From Oscillospiraceae bacterium (lineage in GTDB: Bacteria; Bacillota; Clostridia; Oscillospirales; Ruminococcaceae): DNA of 64,000 nt. The notes beneath the pieces were generated by a model that saw only the letters and a list, made by a program, of their open reading frames with translations, was not told the origin of the DNA and ran no database searches. Both the position numbers and the translations under genes were made by a program. The DNA lies in NCBI GenBank assembly GCA_902363145.1, contig CABIZB010000003.1, forward strand, positions 310,001 through 374,000. The letters are read 5' to 3'. Below are positions 1-10,206 of this stretch, piece after piece. The stretch's first letter is position 1; each line of letters opens with the position of its first letter.

Positions 1-1
1 G

Positions 2-2707
2 CATGACATTCCCGAGGATCAGCTTACCGAAGAGGAACGCATCAAAAAGGACAAGCAGATAAAATATGAGATAATGAGCGGCGACTATGACCGCAAGTAT
101 ATGCCCGATGAGCTGAAAACCGACGCAGAGCTGCGGGCGGAGCGTGAGGAAAAGGAAGCTGCCGAGAAAAAGACGAAGAAAACCAAGGTAAAGCCCGTCA
201 AAAAGCGTTTTGATGTTGATATCACAGAGGGCATAAAGGGCCTGAGGGATATCTACGACGAGGAAGAGGATGATTTTGACAAGAAATACGGTTCTTCTCC
301 TCTGCTGACGGACACCGACCTTATCCCCAAACGTGAAAAGCGTGAGATTCCCTTTGAGATCGAACAGCCCGAGGGCATGAGCCTTTCGGAAAAGATGGAG
401 CGTCAGGACGAGTACGAGGAAAAATATGCCTCTGCCGAGCCAAAGCGTGAACACAATAAGGTCAAGCCCGAAAAGGTAACTCCCAAGAAGGCTGTCCGTG
501 AGCGTGACCCATTCGACAAATATGCCGATGATAACGACCTTGACAGTATCCTGAGCCAGTACGAAAAGACCGAGCGTCCCAAGACGCTGGCACGAAGCGA
601 TACATCGCATCTCAAGGGCTTTACCGACATCTTCAACAAGCTCCTTGCCAAGGAAGAGTCGGACGGCGAAGGCTCCGAGCTGCTGGAAGAGAGCAAGAAG
701 ATAAAGCATCAGAACAATCCCTCAGCTATTGAAAGAAAGAAGATATCCGATATCGACCTTGACCTTTCGGACAAGCTCATTCAGGACACAGCCCAGATAA
801 GCCGCAGCAAGGCTGACACCGAGCTGGAAAAAATGAGCGCCCTTAAAGAGCGCAGAAGCAAGAAGATAAAGGATTTCGTCCTTGTGGGCGACGAAGAGGA
901 AAACACCGAGGCGGAGGTAGCCGAGGAAAAGGAAAATGAAGAGATAGACGACTTCAAGAGCCTTGAAGATGCTCCCGATATTGAAAAGCATATCGCCGAG
1001 CAGAAAGGCCGTCTGGCAGGCAGACTGGTTGTGCTGTTCATCTGCTTCATAGCCTCTACCTATATGGCGATAGCAAACGACTTCAACCTCCCCGTACTTG
1101 AAACATTCACACTGATAAACAAGCGCAGCCAGCCCGACGTTTTCCTGTTCATCAACAGCGTTATCGGCGTTGTTGCGGGATTTGTGGCATCGCAGACCAT
1201 ATCCAGCGGCATTTCAAAGCTCTTTTCCATGAAAGCCGACTGCGACACCCTTTCGGCAATGGCGCTTATTTCGGGACTGCTGACCTCAATGGTATCCCTG
1301 GCGGATTCCAATATGGTTCGTGGCAGCTTCGTTTACATCTATATCCCCGTTGCGGTGGGCGCACTTATCTTCAACACCATAGGCAAGCTGCTCATCATCA
1401 GCAGAACACAGCGCAGCTTCTCCTACATTTCGGGAGACAATGACCGCTACGCCCTCTTTATCGTGGAGGACGAGGACAAGGCGCAGAACTTCACAAGAGG
1501 CGCTCTCACTGACTTCCCCATTCTTGCGGGAATGCAGAAAACAGAGGTCATCACCGATTTCCTTAAAACATCATACGCCAACGACAGCACCGACAGGTTC
1601 TGCCGTATAGTTTCCCCCATAATCGCAGGCGCAGGTCTGCTGCTGGGCATGATCTCGGCACTGCTGGGCATAAGCGAGCACGGAACGATAGGCGCTGTCT
1701 GCATGGGTCTTTCCACATTCTCAGCCTGCGCATCTATCTGCTCATGCTTCTCAATGATGTTGGTGATAAATATGCCGATGGAAAAGGCATCTGTAAAGTA
1801 TAACGCAAAGCAGGGCGCTATCATCGGCTTTGACAGCATCGACGAATTTGCCGATACCAACAGCATTATGATAGACGCTTCACAGCTGTTCCCTCCCGGA
1901 AGCATTATCCTCAGGAACATAAAGTCCTTCCCCGATACAAGCATTGACGAAGCCATTGTCGAGGCGGCAAGCCTTACAAGCCAGGCAGGCAGCGTGCTGA
2001 AAAATATGTTCTACGACATAATCGTGGGCAAGACTGAAATGCTCAACCCCGTTGAAAGCTACATTTACGAGGATTCAATGGGTCTGTGCGGCTGGATAAA
2101 CAACAAGCGTGTGCTCCTCGGAAACAGAGAGCTTATGCAGAACCACAGCATCGAGGGTCTCCCCTCAGTGGCAAAGGAAAAGGAATATACGGGCGAGGAC
2201 AAGATCGCCGTTTACCTTTCAATATCGGGTCAACTGTCGGCAATGTTCATAATCGAGCTTATGCCATCGCACCAGATAAAGAACGCACTTAAAGAGCTGG
2301 AGCGCAGCGGAATTGCAGTAATGCTCCGCTCAGTGGATTCCATGCTGTCGGTGCACAGGCTGTCAGAGCTTTTTGAAGTAACACCCGCACTGTTCAGGCT
2401 GATACCTTTCAGACTTCACACAGATTTCGAGCAAACCACCGAGTATGCAGCAAAGCGTCCCGCAACACTTGCCTGCTCGGGAAGATTTGCTTCCTTTGCT
2501 CAGCTGATAATCGGAGCAAACCGACTGAGAGGAACGATCTCCGCAGGAATAGCAATGCAGGCGGCAGAAATACTGCTGGGTATTCTGCTGACGCTGACGC
2601 TGGTGCTTCTCCATTCAATGGCAGAGCTTACGGTAACAAATATTCTGCTGTACAATCTGATATTTGTGGCGATATTTGCAATATTCAATGCAATACGAAA
2701 AGTTTAA
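2..2707 (+). CDS. P-type-ATPase-like membrane pseudoenzyme (5' end outside window)
   Basis: The reading frame is open from the window edge, so the start lies upstream; residues here count from the first Met at 74. Residues 1-310 are charged, Lys/Glu-rich and probably disordered. Membrane segments follow at about 317-335, 355-375, 395-442 and 511-568, with two or three more at 811-873. The order matches the core of heavy-metal (P1B) ATPases: INMP near 565 sits where CPx occurs, DASQL at 601 where DKTGT occurs, GNRELM near 682 resembles the nucleotide-domain segment, and a helix near 750 precedes where TGD would be. The phosphorylated Asp survives but the KTGT context is lost, and no TGD or GDG motif was found. 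I infer a catalytically dead relative. Its function is unknown. Confidence 0.6.
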   Translation, partial: HDIPEDQLTEEERIKKDKQIKYEIMSGDYDRKYMPDELKTDAELRAEREEKEAAEKKTKKTKVKPVKKRFDVDITEGIKGLRDIYDEEEDDFDKKYGSSPLLTDTDLIPKREKREIPFEIEQPEGMSLSEKMERQDEYEEKYASAEPKREHNKVKPEKVTPKKAVRERDPFDKYADDNDLDSILSQYEKTERPKTLARSDTSHLKGFTDIFNKLLAKEESDGEGSELLEESKKIKHQNNPSAIERKKISDIDLDLSDKLIQDTAQISRSKADTELEKMSALKERRSKKIKDFVLVGDEEENTEAEVAEEKENEEIDDFKSLEDAPDIEKHIAEQKGRLAGRLVVLFICFIASTYMAIANDFNLPVLETFTLINKRSQPDVFLFINSVIGVVAGFVASQTISSGISKLFSMKADCDTLSAMALISGLLTSMVSLADSNMVRGSFVYIYIPVAVGALIFNTIGKLLIISRTQRSFSYISGDNDRYALFIVEDEDKAQNFTRGALTDFPILAGMQKTEVITDFLKTSYANDSTDRFCRIVSPIIAGAGLLLGMISALLGISEHGTIGAVCMGLSTFSACASICSCFSMMLVINMPMEKASVKYNAKQGAIIGFDSIDEFADTNSIMIDASQLFPPGSIILRNIKSFPDTSIDEAIVEAASLTSQAGSVLKNMFYDIIVGKTEMLNPVESYIYEDSMGLCGWINNKRVLLGNRELMQNHSIEGLPSVAKEKEYTGEDKIAVYLSISGQLSAMFIIELMPSHQIKNALKELERSGIAVMLRSVDSMLSVHRLSELFEVTPALFRLIPFRLHTDFEQTTEYAAKRPATLACSGRFASFAQLIIGANRLRGTISAGIAMQAAEILLGILLTLTLVLLHSMAELTVTNILLYNLIFVAIFAIFNAIRKV

Positions 2708-2718
2708 TATGTAATATG

Positions 2719-2754
2719 ATCTCCCTGCATCACAAAGGTGCAGGGAGATTTTTT
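2719..2754 (+). terminator. Rho-independent terminator of the ATPase-like gene
   Basis: An 11-bp stem (ATCTCCCTGCA / TGCAGGGAGAT) with a short loop is followed by a T run. It lies 12 bases after the stop codon. Confidence 0.9.
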
Positions 2755-2778
2755 GTAATGTGAAGCCGAGAAACAAAT

Positions 2779-2812
2779 AATAAAGCCCTGCACCGCAAAA
2801 ACGGTGCAGAGC
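2779..2812 (-). terminator. Terminator of the secreted-protein gene
   Basis: The stem CTGCACCG / CGGTGCAG lies just beyond the stop codon at 2819. On the minus strand it is followed by a T-rich tail (GGCTTTATTATTT). Confidence 0.7.
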
Positions 2813-2818
2813 ATCATA

Positions 2819-3322
2819 TCATTCCTCAAGCCTTACAATAGACACAACGCTGCCGCTGTAGTCATCATATTCGCCGATGCTGCCCATGAGCCTGATGTCA
2901 TCGTCAAGCTCTTCGGTCTCGACGATAAACTCCACCATGTCTCCGTGCCCCTCCCACAGCTCAACATAGCGGTTGGAGGGGTCGGTGTGGCAGTCTGCCT
3001 TGATGTCTCCCACAACGGCGGTAAAGGAGTTGCCCGAATCAAGGGTTATCTCAAACCGCTCCCCGCAGCTGTCGGCATAGGCTGTGCCAAGGGCAACGCA
3101 CACATCTCCGTCAACACGCCTTATGCCCTGACTGTCGGTGTATGCGTGCTGCTGGAGGTCGTACTGAGCGGACGATGTATCGGTTATGGTGCGGTAATCC
3201 ATATATGTTTTGAACTCGGTGTTCACATCGGGCAGTGGCAGGGACTTGTCATATGCGCAGGCATTCGAACCCACGGCAGCCAGCAGTGCGGCGGATAATA
3301 CGGCAGCGGTCATCTTTTTCAT
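2819..3322 (-). CDS. Small secreted protein of unknown function
   Basis: This is a 167-residue protein with a clear signal peptide (MKKM, hydrophobic core, cleavage near ACA-YD at about 22-24), so it is exported. The mature part has a compact pattern: VALGTAY near 90, FEITLDSG, VVGDIKAD and a C-terminal VEFIVET. It resembles small beta-rich Firmicute proteins that I recall only as hypothetical. The start is supported by GGAAGGAA eight bases upstream. Repeat copy A1 begins 22 bp upstream of the start codon, so the native promoter has been displaced or lies inside the repeat. No functional partner is adjacent. Confidence 0.7.
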   Translation of the reverse strand: MKKMTAAVLSAALLAAVGSNACAYDKSLPLPDVNTEFKTYMDYRTITDTSSAQYDLQQHAYTDSQGIRRVDGDVCVALGTAYADSCGERFEITLDSGNSFTAVVGDIKADCHTDPSNRYVELWEGHGDMVEFIVETEELDDDIRLMGSIGEYDDYSGSVVSIVRLEE

Positions 3323-3344
3323 AGGTTACATTCCTTCCACATTT

Positions 3345-3504
3345 ATACTAATCTTCAATCAACCTACAGACAAATCCTCAGCTGAAATAAGCCCATTCTT
3401 CGTCAAGCTCCCTTGCTGGGCGGCAAGCCCGCCTGCGGTCGCTTTCCTTGACTGGTCTTATTTCATCTGTCGGCTTTGCCTATAGAGCGATTGAAGATCA
3501 GTAT
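3345..3504. repeat. Palindromic repeat, family A, copy 1 (160 bp)
   Basis: It starts ATACTAATC and ends as an imperfect reverse complement (ATCAGTAT). The two halves are reverse complements along nearly their whole length, so either strand folds into one long hairpin. The apex holds the GGGC/GCCC core shared with copies at 8271 and 14921; this copy is in the opposite orientation. It lies directly upstream of the secreted-protein gene. There is no coding capacity and no transposase; it is MITE-like. Confidence 0.85.
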
Positions 3505-3552
3505 TACAGAATTTTCTGACACGGTTTTATTCTTGACCGATTTTTTCTTGTT

Positions 3553-3652
3553 ATACTAAGCACCAATTAAAAACTATACAAAAATTGAGCATAATCTTGC
3601 ATATATGGATTATGCGATGATTTTTTTCTATAGTTTTATTGGTGATTAGTAT
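3553..3652. repeat. Palindromic repeat, family B, copy 1 (100 bp)
   Basis: The ends are ATACTAAGCACCAATTAAAA and the near-reverse-complement ATTGGTGATTAGTAT. An inner inverted repeat GCATAATC / GATTATGC lies between. Related copies are at 45970 and 56608. The right end matches family A ends at ATACTAATC, CAAT and CTATAG. Confidence 0.85.
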
Positions 3653-3778
3653 TATTCACATATAATAATATGAAAAGCAGGTGCGGAAAAGAACGGGAAA
3701 ATTTTATGGCAGATACAGATATAAACCGTCATATCATATGCGCCTGCACCGAATTTCCGCAAAACTTTTCCAAACCCC

Positions 3779-3807
3779 TTGCCAAGCCCGAAAATATATG
3801 CTACAAT
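3779..3807 (+). promoter_or_regulatory. Sigma-A promoter of the DtxR/MntR-family gene
   Basis: TTGCCA, a 17-bp spacer and TACAAT, with TATGC ahead of the -10 giving an extended -10. It is 33 bp from the start codon. The rest of the 3653-3840 stretch shows no gene. Confidence 0.75.
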
Positions 3808-3840
3808 ATAAATAATTTATATTTTTAAGGGAGCGATCAT

Positions 3841-4221
3841 ATGCCAATTTACGAATCGGGCGAAGATTATCTGGAGACTATACTTCTCCTTCACAGAAAA
3901 ACAGGCTTTGTCCGTTCGGTGGATATTGCCGCTGAGCTCAATTACTCAAAGCCAAGCATCAGCCGTGCTATGAATATCCTCAAGGACGATGGCTTCATCA
4001 CCGTTGAATCAGGCGGTCAGATAATGCTTACCGAAAAGGGCAAGGCAAAGGCTGAATCCATTTACGAGCGCCATGTTATCATAACCGAGTTCTTTGAAAA
4101 GGTGCTGGGCGTAGATCATGAGATAGCCGCTCACGATGCCTGCAAGATAGAACACATTATCAGCGACGAAAGCTATCAGAAGCTGAAAGAATTTACCGCT
4201 GAACATAAATTCCACGACTGA
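3841..4221 (+). CDS. DtxR/MntR-family metal-dependent transcriptional regulator
   Basis: This 126-residue protein has the N-terminal winged helix of the family: the opening SGEDYLETILLL, then a helix-turn-helix near 25-50 (VDIAAELNYSKPSISRAMNIL) and a wing ending LTEKG. The C-terminal metal-binding/dimerisation part contains ERH, D and E/H residues (ERHVIITEFF, HDACKIEH) as in MntR and IdeR. It ends before an SH3-like domain, as in short MntR forms. Such proteins repress manganese or iron uptake genes when metal is bound. The target is not visible, since no metal transporter lies next to it. It has its own promoter, an AGGGAGCG ribosome site and its own terminator. Confidence 0.85.
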   Translation: MPIYESGEDYLETILLLHRKTGFVRSVDIAAELNYSKPSISRAMNILKDDGFITVESGGQIMLTEKGKAKAESIYERHVIITEFFEKVLGVDHEIAAHDACKIEHIISDESYQKLKEFTAEHKFHD

Positions 4222-4225
4222 TATT

Positions 4226-4257
4226 TTCCTCGGGTCTGTGATCCGAGGAATTTTTTT
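4226..4257 (+). terminator. Terminator of the DtxR/MntR-family gene
   Basis: Stem TTCCTCGG / CCGAGGAA followed by seven T residues. Confidence 0.9.
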
Positions 4258-4288
4258 GTCTGCTGTTAGCACTCTGGCATCTCATCTG

Positions 4289-4315
4289 TTAGCACTCTTT
4301 TTATGTGAGTGCTAA
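4289..4315. promoter_or_regulatory. CIRCE operator (HrcA site) of the hsp20 cluster
   Basis: A perfect inverted repeat TTAGCACTC - 9 bp - GAGTGCTAA, the HrcA operator. A solitary half-site TTAGCACTC lies at 4266-4274. The operator is 166 bp before the first hsp20 start. The leader between contains a possible 16-codon ORF (4412-4462) with a closely spaced Shine-Dalgarno; it may be fortuitous. Confidence 0.95.
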
Positions 4316-4481
4316 GTTTCATCATTCTATCACAAAAGCATGATTTTTCTATCATAATAGGGCTGTATTATATAGACATCAAAAGGAGATAAGAAAGAGA
4401 GCAAAGGAAAGATGAAAGAAGATGGTTCCTATGCAATGCTTATCTCAATGATAATAATTTGATTTTAAAGGAGCGTTTTAT

Positions 4482-4889
4482 ATGTACGGATTAACACCTT
4501 TTGAAAGAAATTTCTTTGATTCAGTCAATGACTTTGACAAGGCATTTGCAAAGAGCGGCGTTCGTGCCTGCCGCACAGATATCAGAGAGGACGATGACAA
4601 GTTCATCATGGAGTCCGAGCTTCCCGGCTTTGACAAGGAAGATATCACCGTTGACCTCAACGGCAACTCACTTACACTGAAAGCAGAGCACAAGGCCGAG
4701 ACCGAGGAGAGCAAGAAAGGCAAGTATATCCGCCGTGAGCGCTCCTATGGCTCTTACGAAAGAACATTCGATATTGCGGGCATTGATACCGAAAACATCA
4801 CAGCAGATTACAAGAACGGTATCCTTACCATGGTGCTTCCCAAGAAGAAGCCTCAGGCTCCCGCTTCAAGAAAGCTTACAATAAACTGA
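4482..4889 (+). CDS. Small heat-shock protein Hsp20, copy 1
   Basis: A 135-residue alpha-crystallin-type chaperone that holds unfolding proteins without ATP. A short N-terminal arm (MYGLTPFERNFFD) leads into the alpha-crystallin domain (about 25-125), with CRTDIREDDDKFIMESELPGF, the IRRERSYGSYERTF strand region and the family's NGILTMVLPK motif near 108-117. The C-terminal tail ends LTIN. It is the first of three tandem paralogues behind a perfect CIRCE, so heat induction through HrcA is expected. The ribosome site is AAAGGAG. It is very similar to the next copy, which points to local duplication. Confidence 0.95.
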   Translation: MYGLTPFERNFFDSVNDFDKAFAKSGVRACRTDIREDDDKFIMESELPGFDKEDITVDLNGNSLTLKAEHKAETEESKKGKYIRRERSYGSYERTFDIAGIDTENITADYKNGILTMVLPKKKPQAPASRKLTIN

Positions 4890-4935
4890 TATCATAAACA
4901 TCAGCTTACAATATATAACGATCGGAGGAATCTAT

Positions 4936-5343
4936 ATGTACGGTTTAACTAATTACAGAAAAGGCGATTTTGATATCTTTGACCCCTTCAAGGGATTTTT
5001 CGACAATATGTCCGCTGACCCTTGCCGCACGGACATCAGGGACGAGGGAGACCGCTTCATAATGGAGTCCGAGCTTCCCGGTTTCAACAAAGAGGATATC
5101 TCAGTTGATATCAGCGGCAATTCTCTTACTCTCAAAGCCGAGCACAAGGCTGAGAACGAGGAGAAAAAGGAGGGCAAGTATATCCGCCGTGAGCGTTCTT
5201 ACGGCTCATATGAGCGTTCCTTTGATATCACAGGCATCGACAGCGACAAGATCACTGCCGACTACAAGAACGGTATCCTGATAATGGTGCTCCCCAAGAA
5301 GCAGCCTGAGGCTCCCGCTTCCAAGAAGCTTACCATTAACTGA
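4936..5343 (+). CDS. Small heat-shock protein Hsp20, copy 2
   Basis: A 135-residue paralogue of the preceding gene, with the same length, the same IRRERSYGSYERSFDI core, the NGILIMVLPK motif and the LTIN end. The N-terminal arm differs (MYGLTNYRKGDFDIFDPF) and matches copy 3 better, suggesting stepwise duplication. It follows copy 1 by 46 bp with its own GGAGG site, and is presumably cotranscribed from the CIRCE promoter. As an Hsp20 it should form oligomers that bind aggregation-prone clients for GroEL or Hsp70 refolding. Mixed oligomers among the three copies are possible but unproven. Confidence 0.95.
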   Translation: MYGLTNYRKGDFDIFDPFKGFFDNMSADPCRTDIRDEGDRFIMESELPGFNKEDISVDISGNSLTLKAEHKAENEEKKEGKYIRRERSYGSYERSFDITGIDSDKITADYKNGILIMVLPKKQPEAPASKKLTIN

Positions 5344-5453
5344 TATCATATATATCATCACGGAGGACACTTCCATGTTTAAGCTGTAGATATAATGACA
5401 GTGACCCGTTAAAGCAGGTCACACAGCAATATACTACGAATGGAGGAATTTAT
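5344..5453 (+). other. Spacer between hsp20 copies 2 and 3, with a four-codon ORF and a hairpin
   Basis: GGAGGA six bases ahead of an ATG at 5375 opens a four-codon frame (MFKL, stop at 5387-5389). A hairpin GTGACC / GGTCAC follows at 5401-5422, and the real GGAGG and start of copy 3 come after. It may be the decayed start of a lost hsp20 copy or a minimal leader. Confidence 0.35.
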
Positions 5454-5879
5454 ATGTATGGCTTAACAAATTACAGAAACAATGAAAACAGTATCTTCGA
5501 CCCCTTCAAGGATTTCTTCGGCGGACTTTTTTCCGATGATATGTCCGAAAACAGCTGCCGCACCGATATAAGGGACGAGGGTGACAGATATATTATCGAG
5601 TCTGAGCTTCCCGGATTCAACAAAGAGGATATCTCCGTTGATATCTCCGACGGCTATATGACCGTCAGCGCCGAGCACAGCACCGAGAACGAGGATAAGG
5701 ACGACAAGGGCAATTATATCCGCCGTGAACGCTCCTACGGTTCATTCAGCCGTTCCTTTGACATCTCGGACGTGGACGCTGACCATATCTCCGCCGAATA
5801 TAAGAACGGCGTTCTCGAAATGATCCTCCCTAAGACTCAGACAACCAAGCCTGAGACACGGCGTCTTACAGTTGGATAA
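5454..5879 (+). CDS. Small heat-shock protein Hsp20, copy 3
   Basis: The 141-residue, most divergent member of the tandem trio. It keeps SCRTDIRDEGD, ESELPGFNKEDISVDI, IRRERSYGSFSRSF and NGVLEMILPK. The N-terminal arm is longer (with FGGLFSDDMS), and the tail ends RRLTVG instead of LTIN. The changed arm and tail are the parts that set oligomer size and client choice in Hsp20s, so this copy may be specialised (inference). It has its own GGAGG site and sits 110 bp after copy 2. A terminator closes the cluster. Confidence 0.93.
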   Translation: MYGLTNYRNNENSIFDPFKDFFGGLFSDDMSENSCRTDIRDEGDRYIIESELPGFNKEDISVDISDGYMTVSAEHSTENEDKDDKGNYIRRERSYGSFSRSFDISDVDADHISAEYKNGVLEMILPKTQTTKPETRRLTVG

Positions 5880-5889
5880 CCTTGTTTTG

Positions 5890-5929
5890 CATGAGGCTGC
5901 ACAGTCAGTTCTGCGCAGCCTCATGTTTT
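5890..5929 (+). terminator. Terminator of the hsp20 cluster
   Basis: An 11-bp stem CATGAGGCTGC / GCAGCCTCATG followed by TTTT. Confidence 0.8.
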
Positions 5930-6041
5930 CTGAAAAGATCCCCATGAGCTGCGGACAGATGTAAATTGCATAATCGGTTTTTAAATTATTCTGCATTGAT
6001 TGTGCATAGTGACGAAAATGCAGGTAATTGCATAAAAACAC

Positions 6042-6069
6042 TTGATTTTTTCGCAGAACATGGTAAAAT
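6042..6069 (+). promoter_or_regulatory. Promoter of groESL
   Basis: TTGATT, a 16-bp spacer, then TAAAAT preceded by ATGG. The CIRCE element begins 5 bp downstream, so HrcA would cover the transcription start. Confidence 0.7.
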
Positions 6070-6073
6070 ATAT

Positions 6074-6100
6074 TTAGCACTCAAGAAATAAGAGTGCTAA
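6074..6100. promoter_or_regulatory. CIRCE operator of groESL
   Basis: A perfect TTAGCACTC - 9 bp - GAGTGCTAA at the transcription start of groES. It is identical in arms to the site before the hsp20 cluster, so both units belong to one HrcA regulon. No hrcA gene is in the window. Confidence 0.97.
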
Positions 6101-6116
6101 CACATGAATTGATTGA

Positions 6117-6452
<336 letters not shown>

Positions 6453-6461
6453 TGGGCATGA

Positions 6462-8135
<1,674 letters not shown>

Positions 8136-8161
8136 TACCGAAAAACAGCTGATAATATTTT

Positions 8162-8189
8162 CGCCCCGCAGAAATGCGGGGCGATTTTT
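8162..8189 (+). terminator. Terminator of groESL
   Basis: Stem CGCCCCGCA / TGCGGGGCG followed by a T run. Confidence 0.9.
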
Positions 8190-8270
8190 ATTTGCCCAAA
8201 AGCGGGCAACGGACAGCAAACAACGGACAAATAAAAATGCCTGCACAAATAAGAGCAAGGTAAAGGGTTT

Positions 8271-8429
8271 ATACTAATCTTCAATCGTTCTATAGGCAAA
8301 GCCGACAGATGAAATAAGACCAGTCTGGGAAAGCGACCGCAGGCGGGCTGCCGCCCGGCAAGGGAGCTTGACGAAGAATGGGCTTATTTCAGCCGAGGAT
8401 TTGTCTGTAGGTTGATAGAAGATTAGTAT
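8271..8429. repeat. Palindromic repeat, family A, copy 2 (159 bp)
   Basis: The ends are ATACTAATCTTCAATC and GATTAGTAT. Both arms (GAAATAAG / CTTATTTC and others) pair across a GC-rich apex GCAGGCGGGCTGCCGCCC. It is inverted relative to copy 1 and lies between the groEL and MATE terminators, where it disturbs no gene. The remaining bases of 8190-8480 show nothing recognisable. Confidence 0.87.
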
Positions 8430-8479
8430 TAGGTCAAGCCTTTTTCCCGAAAGGCTTGCGGGAGTCCGGAGGGCGACAT

Positions 8480-8520
8480 GAAAATAAAACACCCCGTATC
8501 CTAATCAGATACGGGGTGTT
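8480..8520 (-). terminator. Terminator of the first MATE gene
   Basis: A 13-bp stem AACACCCCGTATC / GATACGGGGTGTT abuts the stop codon. The minus-strand tail is TTTTATTTT. Confidence 0.9.
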
Positions 8521-8521
8521 G

Positions 8522-9892
8522 TTATGCCTGTTGAACCTGTGGCGTTTCCGCTCCGTACTTTTTAAGGAGCCGCCTGCGGCAGAGAAAATACGCGGGGATA
8601 AGGAAGCTGTCAGCCAGTATCCACGCTGCGGGAGATGCAAAGCAGGCTGCGTCAAATCCGAAAATGCCAACAAAATATGCAATGGTTCCTCTTCCAACCA
8701 TTTCAAGCACGCCTGCAAAGGTGGCTGTGGGAGAAAATCCCATTCCCTGAATGGTGAAGCGGACGATATTTACCAGCGCAAGAGGGAAATAGAACGATGC
8801 CAGTATGAGCAGGAACTGCTTTACCAGCGGGATAAGATGTGCGCTCTTTTCATCAAGGAATATCATTGCCAGATAGTCGCCTGTGAGCAGCAGGAACAGG
8901 AAGCTTGCCACTGAGTAGATAAGTCCCAGCAGAACGCATGAGCCCATGCCCTTGTTGAGCCTGTCCCACTTTCTTGCGCCCACGTTCTGACCCGCATATG
9001 TAGCCATGGTGCTTCCCATTGCGTCAAAGGGGCAGCAGAAGAACATGGAGAGCTTGTTTGCGGCGGTAACTGCGGTAACGTACATGGTTCCCAGCTGATT
9101 TACGGCTGTCTGGAGCACAACGCTTCCGATGGCGGTGATGGAATACTGGAGACCCATGGGAAGTCCCATTGCAAGGAGCATTCCTATGTTTTTGCCCGAG
9201 GGCTTCCAGTCGTCCTTATCCATTTTCAGCACGGGGAAGTCTCTGCAGACCTTGAAAAGGCAGCCGAAGCCCGACACAAACTGTGCGATGACTGTTGCAA
9301 TGGCAGCGCCGAAAACGTCCCACTTAAATGCAACGATGAACACGATATCGAGAATGATGTTGATTATGGAGGCGATAACCAGCCATACAACAGGTGTACG
9401 GCTGTCGCCCAGGGAACGGAGTATTGCGGCGGTCATATTGTAAAGAAAATATGCGGGGATGCCTGCAAATATAGTCAGGATATAAATGTATGCACGCTCA
9501 AAGATATCCTCGGGGGTACTGGTCATTTCAAGTATCTGTGTGCAGAAGATGACAGTTGCTGCGGTAATGACAGCACCGAAGATTATGCAAAGCCAAAGCG
9601 AGCCTGAAACATATTTTCTCAGCTGCTTGTAGTCCCCTGCGCCGAACATCTGGGAAACGGGTATTCCGAAGCCGTTGCATATGCCCATTACAAAGCCTAT
9701 GACAAGGAAATTCACCGAACCGGTGCTTCCCACGGCGGCAAGAGCGTCACCACCCAGAAATCTGCCGACTATTGCAGTGTCAGCCACATTGTAAAACTGC
9801 TGGAAGAGAAAACCGAACAGCAGAGGTATTCCAAAGCTTAAGATAAGCTTCATAGGTTTGCCCTCTGTAAGGTCACGAGTAACAGAAGCCAT
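8522..9892 (-). CDS. MATE-family multidrug/sodium antiporter
   Basis: A 456-residue exporter with about 12 membrane helices. It opens MASVTRDLTEGKPMKLILSFGIPLLFG, and the typical motif FYNVADTAIVGRFLGGDALAAVG follows near 33-55. A second-half repeat has ANKLSMFFCCPFDAMGSTMATYAGQNVGA. MATE proteins expel cationic drugs or metabolites using Na+ or H+ gradients; the substrate cannot be told. The start at 9892 is preferred over an ATG at 9910 because AAAGGACG lies eight bases before it. It is monocistronic with its own promoter and terminator. A second MATE gene lies at 42323. Confidence 0.93.
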   Translation of the reverse strand: MASVTRDLTEGKPMKLILSFGIPLLFGFLFQQFYNVADTAIVGRFLGGDALAAVGSTGSVNFLVIGFVMGICNGFGIPVSQMFGAGDYKQLRKYVSGSLWLCIIFGAVITAATVIFCTQILEMTSTPEDIFERAYIYILTIFAGIPAYFLYNMTAAILRSLGDSRTPVVWLVIASIINIILDIVFIVAFKWDVFGAAIATVIAQFVSGFGCLFKVCRDFPVLKMDKDDWKPSGKNIGMLLAMGLPMGLQYSITAIGSVVLQTAVNQLGTMYVTAVTAANKLSMFFCCPFDAMGSTMATYAGQNVGARKWDRLNKGMGSCVLLGLIYSVASFLFLLLTGDYLAMIFLDEKSAHLIPLVKQFLLILASFYFPLALVNIVRFTIQGMGFSPTATFAGVLEMVGRGTIAYFVGIFGFDAACFASPAAWILADSFLIPAYFLCRRRLLKKYGAETPQVQQA

Positions 9893-9942
9893 ATAAGCAC
9901 GTCCTTTCATTATAGAGCCGATATCTTCTCGGCAATTTTTAT

Positions 9943-9971
9943 ATTATAATGCTTTGTTTTGCAAAATACAA
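9943..9971 (-). promoter_or_regulatory. Promoter of the first MATE gene
   Basis: On the minus strand: TTGTAT, a 17-bp spacer, TATAAT. It lies about 50 bp upstream of the chosen start. Confidence 0.65.
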
Positions 9972-10101
9972 TGACAATTTTGGTCAGTATTTTGAACAAA
10001 AAATTTTCTGCATACTGCACAAAATCACCAAATTTTCAAACGTTTATTATGGTCACAGCAATAGAAAAACAGGAAATTCAAATATTATTTATCAATTACG
10101 G

Positions 10102-10130
10102 TTTCCAAAAGCGAATTATTATGATATACT
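10102..10130 (+). promoter_or_regulatory. Possible promoter of fhs
   Basis: TTTCCA, a 17-bp spacer, and TATACT preceded by TATGA (extended -10). The -35 is weak. The rest of the 9972-10206 stretch is AT-rich and shows no gene. Confidence 0.45.
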
Positions 10131-10206
10131 ATTTTATATGAGCCATACCGATTTGGAGTTATCGGTATATTTGGAAAACCCAAGAATGATATAGGGAGGA
10201 TACACC

